Positions 60,585 to 64,000 of a stretch of DNA of 64,000 nucleotides are shown piece after piece. The first letter of the stretch is position 1; every line of letters starts with the position of its first letter. Source of the stretch: Prado023 sp963706875 (GTDB lineage Bacteria > Actinomycetota > Actinomycetes > S36-B12 > CAIYMF01); NCBI GenBank assembly GCA_963706875.1, contig CAVPNW010000020.1, forward strand, positions 1-64,000. The letters run 5' to 3'. The position numbers and the translations under genes are program-made. A model generated the notes under the pieces. That model was not told the origin of the DNA. It searched no databases and saw only the letters and a list, made by a program, of their open reading frames with translations.

Positions 60585-61814
60585 CTAGGAGAGGTCGACC
60601 CCCAGAAGCGTGTCGAGCAGCACGCGCACGGCCGCGGGGGCATCGGCGTCGACACCGACTCCCCCGACGGCGTCCGAGGCCCACTGGTCGAGGAGCCGCA
60701 ACGCTCCGGGTGTGTCGAGGTCGTCGGCGAGCCGCTCGCGCACCGCGGACAGCAGCGCGTCGGACGCCGGGCCGCTGGCCGCCCGCACGCCTGCCCGCAG
60801 GGCCAACTCACGGCGCTCCGCGCGCTCCAGGTCGGCTGGCGTCCACTCCCAGTCACTGCGGTAGTGGTGGGCGAGCAGGGCCAGGCGCACGGAGGCTGAC
60901 GGGACACCCGCACGTCGGAGGCGGGACACGAAGACCAGGTTGCCCCGGGACTTGCTCATCTTGTGGCCCTCGTAGCCGACCATCCCGGCGTGCACGAAAT
61001 GCTTGGCGAACGGCGTCTCCCCCGTGGCGATCCCGGCCTGGGCAGAGCACATCTCGTGGTGCGGGAACGCGAGATCGGAGCCGCCGCCCTGAACGTCGAA
61101 GCCCATCCCGAGGTGGTCCAGGGCGATCGCCGTGCACTCGATGTGCCATCCGGGACGCCCATGCCCGAGCGCCGTGTCCCAGGCCGGCTCATCCGGGCGC
61201 GCCGCCTGCCACAACATGCAGTCCAGCGGGGTGCGCTTGCCCGGCCGATCGGGGTCTCCCCCACGCTCGGCGAAGATCGCGCGCATCGCGGCCTCGTCGA
61301 GCCCGGAGACCTCGCCGAAGCCAGCAGCCGCCGAGGTCATGAAGTACAGGTCGCCGTCCACGTCGTACACCGCACCGGCGTCGCGCAGCCGCCCGATCCA
61401 CTGCACCACCGACGGGATCGACTCGACCGCCCCGATGTAGTCCCGCGGCGGAAGCACGTTGAGCGCCTCCATGTCCTCGGCGAACAGCGCAGTCTCGGCG
61501 CGTGCCAGCTCGCGCCAGTCCTGGCCGGTGGCCACCGCGCGCTCGAGGAGCGGATCATCGATGTCGGTCACGTTCTGGACGTAGTGGACCTCGTGGCCGA
61601 GATCACGCCAGTAGCGGTTGACCAGGTCGAAGGCGATGTAGGTCGCGGCATGCCCCATGTGGGTCGCGTCGTACGGCGTGATCCCGCAGACGTACATCCT
61701 CGCCACCGCGCCCGGTGCGGTCGGCCGGACCTGCCCACTGCGGGTGTCGAAGAGGCTCAGGGCAGGACCCTGACCCGGCAGCTCGAGGGGCTCGCGCCCG
61801 GGCCAGGACTCCAC
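60585..61814 (-). CDS. mshC: cysteine:GlcN-Ins ligase (mycothiol biosynthesis)
   Basis: Joins L-cysteine to 1-D-myo-inosityl 2-amino-2-deoxy-glucopyranoside in mycothiol synthesis. At 409 aa it has the MshC length rather than the longer CysS. It starts with the MshC-type SWPGREPLELPGQGPALSLF, then YVCGITPYDATHMGHA (zinc Cys and HIGH-like site), WHIECTAIALDHLG, HHEMCSAQAG and HKMSKSRGN. The GTG start at 61814 lies 8 nt after TAGGGT. It is upstream of pgi on the same strand and divergent from the SURF1 gene. Confidence 0.93.
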   Translation of the reverse strand: MESWPGREPLELPGQGPALSLFDTRSGQVRPTAPGAVARMYVCGITPYDATHMGHAATYIAFDLVNRYWRDLGHEVHYVQNVTDIDDPLLERAVATGQDWRELARAETALFAEDMEALNVLPPRDYIGAVESIPSVVQWIGRLRDAGAVYDVDGDLYFMTSAAAGFGEVSGLDEAAMRAIFAERGGDPDRPGKRTPLDCMLWQAARPDEPAWDTALGHGRPGWHIECTAIALDHLGMGFDVQGGGSDLAFPHHEMCSAQAGIATGETPFAKHFVHAGMVGYEGHKMSKSRGNLVFVSRLRRAGVPSASVRLALLAHHYRSDWEWTPADLERAERRELALRAGVRAASGPASDALLSAVRERLADDLDTPGALRLLDQWASDAVGGVGVDADAPAAVRVLLDTLLGVDLS

Positions 61815-61871
61815 GGGTCCACACCCTAGGCCCTAACCGGCACGAACGCCGACGCACAGGCCGGGCCGACG

Positions 61872-61877
61872 TAGGCT
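61872..61877 (+). promoter_or_regulatory. -10 box of leaderless SURF1 transcript
   Basis: TAGGCT ends exactly 6 nt before the ATG at 61884, and no Shine-Dalgarno is present, so transcription should begin at or beside the start codon. Confidence 0.65.
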
Positions 61878-61883
61878 GGGACC

Positions 61884-62672
61884 ATGCTCGGGATCCTCAG
61901 GCAGCGGCGGTGGCTGGGCTTCACCGCCTTCGTCGTGGGGATGCTCGTGCTGTGCGTGATCCTGGCCCGCTGGCAGTGGAACCGCTACCAGGTACGGCTG
62001 GCTGAGAACGATCGCCTCGATGCCGCCCTGTCCGCACCCGCCGTGCCCGTCGATGAGCTCCTCGACGCCGCCCCCGCCGGGACGGACTCCCCCACTCTGG
62101 CGCCGGAGCTCGAATGGCGCACGATCACCGCCACGGGGACCTTCGACGCGGCCGCCGAGACTGCAGTCCGCCGACGTCCGCTCGACGGGCGCAACGGATT
62201 CTGGATCGTCACGCCGCTGGTGACCGAGTCCGGCGTCCTGCTGGTGAACCGGGGATGGACGCCCGCAGGAGGCGACGCCACCACCGCGCCGGACGTCCCC
62301 GCACCCCCCTCCGGCCAGGTCACGGTCACCGGACGCCTGCGTCCGGCGGAGGCGACCGAGCCCACGGATGTGCCACCGCCGGGCCAGGCCTGGGCCGCCG
62401 ATCCCGAGGTGCTCGTCACACCCCCCGACACCCCCCGCTACAACGCGTACGCCGAGCTCACGTCGAGCGCCCCGGCCGCTGACGCCGAGCTCACCGACCT
62501 GCCGGTACCCGGCCACCGGGGGCTGAACAACCTCGTGTACTCGGTCCAGTGGGTGATCTTCGGCCTCGTCGGCATCGTGGGCTGGTGGCGCCTCATCCAG
62601 GTCGAGGGCCGTCGCGACGAGGAGTCCCACGAGGCGGGCGCGCAGGAGGCCGCGCAGGAACCCGCCACCTGA
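61884..62672 (+). CDS. SURF1-family cytochrome oxidase assembly protein
   Basis: Membrane protein linked to heme-copper oxidase assembly. It is 262 aa. The N-terminal helix (GFTAFVVGMLVLCVILARWQ) with WQWNRYQVRLAEND is followed by a large extracytoplasmic domain with ITATGTFD, NGFWIVTPLVTESGVLLVNR and VTVTGRLRPAE, then a second helix (VYSVQWVIFGLVGIVGWWRL) and an acidic tail. The two-helix arrangement is that of SURF1. It is transcribed alone and followed by a 14-bp tandem repeat. Confidence 0.92.
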   Translation: MLGILRQRRWLGFTAFVVGMLVLCVILARWQWNRYQVRLAENDRLDAALSAPAVPVDELLDAAPAGTDSPTLAPELEWRTITATGTFDAAAETAVRRRPLDGRNGFWIVTPLVTESGVLLVNRGWTPAGGDATTAPDVPAPPSGQVTVTGRLRPAEATEPTDVPPPGQAWAADPEVLVTPPDTPRYNAYAELTSSAPAADAELTDLPVPGHRGLNNLVYSVQWVIFGLVGIVGWWRLIQVEGRRDEESHEAGAQEAAQEPAT

Positions 62673-62685
62673 ACCGTGCAGCATC

Positions 62686-62741
62686 GTCGCGCCATGTGAG
62701 TCGCGCCATGTGAACGGCGCAATGTGAGTCGCGCCATGAGA
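62686..62741 (+). repeat. 14-bp tandem repeat, four units
   Basis: GTCGCGCCATGTGA at 62686-62699 and 62700-62713 (identical), ACGGCGCAATGTGA at 62714-62727, GTCGCGCCATGAGA at 62728-62741, and a decayed fifth start after that. It lies between the SURF1 gene and the small conserved gene. Each of the first three units carries ATGTGA. No gene or known element explains it. Confidence 0.9.
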
Positions 62742-62803
62742 GTCAGGTCATGCCGATGTGGTCCAGTGGTTTCGCGCGCGAACCGGTGGGGCAGGGTGAT
62801 CCC

Positions 62804-63109
62804 ATGCTGTTCAAGCGCGTCGGCGACTCCCGGCCATATCCGGAGCACGCACTGACCTCCCGGGACTGGGCCAACATCCGACCGACGCGCGTGCGCCTGT
62901 CGACGCTGACCACCACCAAGCGGACCCTCGACCTCGAGATCGTCCTGGCTGATGACTCGACCTTCTACGGCGACCTGTTCGCCCACGTGGTCCAGTACCG
63001 GGGCGAGCTCTACCTCGAGGACGGGCTGCACCGGGCCCTGCGGGCCGCCCTGGGCAGCGGCGGCGATGCCCTGCTGCACGCGCGGATCCACGTGATCGAC
63101 CCGGAGTGA
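62804..63109 (+). CDS. small conserved actinobacterial protein
   Basis: A 101-aa protein starting MLFKRVGDSRPYPEHALTSR, with TLDLEIVLADDSTFYGDLFA and YLEDGLHRALRAALGSG. I recall this family as conserved near cell-envelope genes in actinobacteria and sometimes labelled VapB-like; no toxin partner is present, so that label is doubtful. ATG 62804 is preferred to the upstream start at 62750 because the family begins here; CAGGGT lies 6 nt before it. It converges with the HAD gene. Confidence 0.75.
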   Translation: MLFKRVGDSRPYPEHALTSRDWANIRPTRVRLSTLTTTKRTLDLEIVLADDSTFYGDLFAHVVQYRGELYLEDGLHRALRAALGSGGDALLHARIHVIDPE

Positions 63110-63122
63110 CCCGGAGCTCGAC

Positions 63123-63911
63123 TCAGCTCGTCGATTCGCCGTTCCATCGGTCCACATGGTCCAGGACCTCACCCAGGCGATGCACGACGGCGTCGGGCTC
63201 GCCTTCGACCGGCCCGCGCTGGTAGTGCGGGATGTCGCTGTGCGGGACCAGGATCGCGCGCATCCCCACCTGCTGGGCGCCGTGCACGTCGTCCCAGGCA
63301 CGGTCGCCGACGAACACCGCGCGAGCCGGGTCGTCGACCCCGACCGCACGCAGCGCCGCCACGAAGGCGTCCTCGTGGGGCTTGCCGACCGGCAGCTCCG
63401 AGGAGTAGACGGCCCCGTCGATGAGCTCCAGCAGCCCGTCGCGGGCGAAGACCGCCTCGTGGTGGGAGCGCGGCCATAACGTGTTCGACAGCACCCCGAT
63501 GCGGATCCCGCGCTCGCGCAGGGCCAGCATCAGCGGCACGGCGTCCGGGTCGGCGTCGGTGTGCGGGTCCCAGAAGCGCAGGTAGGCGGCCAGGGCCTCC
63601 CGATGGCGCTCGCTGTCCATGTCGATCCCGCAGTCGAGCAGCATCTGGTCCAGGTGCCCGGCGCCCGTGCTGCCCGCGCTGCGGTGCTGGTCCTGCCAGC
63701 GCTGCATCTCCGCGGCGTAGAGGCGCGCTGCGAGGCTCGCGGCATGCCGGGCGTCGTACACGCTGGCATAGGCGTACCACCCAGCGGTGAGGTCCACCTC
63801 ATGCCAGGGCGTCAGGGTGCCGCCCCAGTCGAAGATGACGGCCTCGATCCGAGTGCCGGGCGTGCCGACGTCGCCCGAGCCGACGCCGGAGTCGACCACG
63901 GGGTCCGTCAC
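63123..63911 (-). CDS. HAD-family hydrolase
   Basis: A 262-aa HAD phosphatase. Motif I is AVIFDWGGTLTPW (Asp28 nucleophile; the +2 position is Gly rather than Asp, as in a recognised HAD subset), motif II IGVLSNTLWP, motif III ELPVGKPHEDAF and motif IV AVFVGDRAWDDVHGAQQVGM. A helical cap lies at about 40-110. The substrate is unknown. The GTG start at 63911 overlaps the upstream gene's TGA by 3 nt, so translational coupling is likely. Confidence 0.88.
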   Translation of the reverse strand: MTDPVVDSGVGSGDVGTPGTRIEAVIFDWGGTLTPWHEVDLTAGWYAYASVYDARHAASLAARLYAAEMQRWQDQHRSAGSTGAGHLDQMLLDCGIDMDSERHREALAAYLRFWDPHTDADPDAVPLMLALRERGIRIGVLSNTLWPRSHHEAVFARDGLLELIDGAVYSSELPVGKPHEDAFVAALRAVGVDDPARAVFVGDRAWDDVHGAQQVGMRAILVPHSDIPHYQRGPVEGEPDAVVHRLGEVLDHVDRWNGESTS

Positions 63912-64000
63912 GGCAGCTCCAGGATGCGCTCGGTGATCGTGGCCACCGCATCGTCGATGCCCACGTCGACACGCTCGCCGCTTGCGCGGTCCTTGACCTC
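63908..64000 (-). CDS. C-terminal fragment of a probable class II aminoacyl-tRNA synthetase
   Basis: Only the last 30 residues are in the window. They begin EVKDRASGERVDVGIDD and end ERILELP. The V(E/K)xxDRxSGE pattern resembles the end of the anticodon-binding domain of prolyl-type or related class II synthetases. This is a tentative reading from a very short piece; the gene continues beyond position 64000. Its TGA overlaps the GTG of the HAD gene. Confidence 0.45.
   Translation of the reverse strand, partial: EVKDRASGERVDVGIDDAVATITERILELP

Noticed and set aside
62804..63109. VapB-type antitoxin
   Set aside because: No toxin gene is adjacent and no DNA-binding fold is visible. The label appears to be propagated by annotation.
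1..64000. CRISPR arrays, transposases, integrases, tRNA or rRNA genes
   Set aside because: None was recognised by reading both strands. The only tandem arrays found (58.1 and 62.7 kb) have no CRISPR spacing.

Overview
The window is a high-GC chromosome segment from an actinomycete (Actinomycetota). The evidence is a complete Pup-proteasome locus (arc/mpa, dop, pup, prcB, prcA, pafA, fused pafBC), the mycothiol ligase mshC, the RNA-polymerase-binding protein rbpA, a polyprenol-phosphate-mannose synthase beside lnt, and many genes whose start codon lies exactly 6-7 nt after a TANNNT -10 box, which is the actinobacterial leaderless pattern. The genus cannot be named from the sequence. No rRNA, tRNA, insertion sequence, prophage or CRISPR array was seen.

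Layout. 1-5.5 kb: CIRCE-controlled hsp20, an alpha/beta hydrolase, a ChrA-type transporter, a secreted subtilase and a glycerophosphodiesterase. 5.7-11.7 kb: rbpA with a sigma-R/SigH-type promoter, then fxsA, a dolichol-phosphate-mannose-type synthase, a LapA-like membrane protein, a Rieske protein, a secreted beta-propeller protein, a GlsB/YeaQ-type membrane protein with a CRP/GlxR-type box, and lnt. 11.8-20.4 kb: a lysine-degradation locus. kdd, an uncharacterised amidohydrolase, kamD, kamE (frameshifted) and kal form a tightly coupled operon. kamA is divergent across a 102-bp control region with two palindromes, and an Lrp/AsnC regulator and an acyl-CoA dehydrogenase follow. The expected 3-keto-5-aminohexanoate cleavage enzyme is absent. 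20.4-25.6 kb: a 5'-3' exonuclease, a hypothetical gene, the helicase helY and a lipid kinase.

25.6-39.8 kb: tatC/tatA, a zinc-ribbon protein, pafBC, two FKBP-type isomerases (one a lipoprotein) and the pupylation/proteasome genes, all on the minus strand. A glucose-type PTS permease and a strong terminator hairpin sit between arc and dop. trmI lies upstream of arc. 39.8-49.8 kb: a site-2 protease with CBS domains divergent from a RecB-family nuclease, an ABC exporter pair, a HAD hydrolase and cobalamin-dependent methionine synthase. 50-53.7 kb: a coupled three-gene glycan cassette (GT4 glycosyltransferase, six-hairpin glycosidase-like protein, GH130 enzyme). 53.8-58.9 kb: a more fluid stretch with a 44-aa basic protein, a multiply frameshifted lipoprotein pseudogene beside a possibly 5'-damaged exported protein, a DUF222-HNH gene behind a perfect LexA box, and a repeat-bearing lipoprotein. 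58.9-64 kb: pgi, mshC, SURF1, a 14-bp tandem repeat, a small conserved protein, a HAD hydrolase and the last codons of a probable aminoacyl-tRNA synthetase.

Several genes carry apparent single- or double-base shifts (kamE, tatA, the trmI leader, the 54.1-kb lipoprotein). These are either real lesions or consensus errors in the assembly, and the resulting protein predictions should be read with that in mind.
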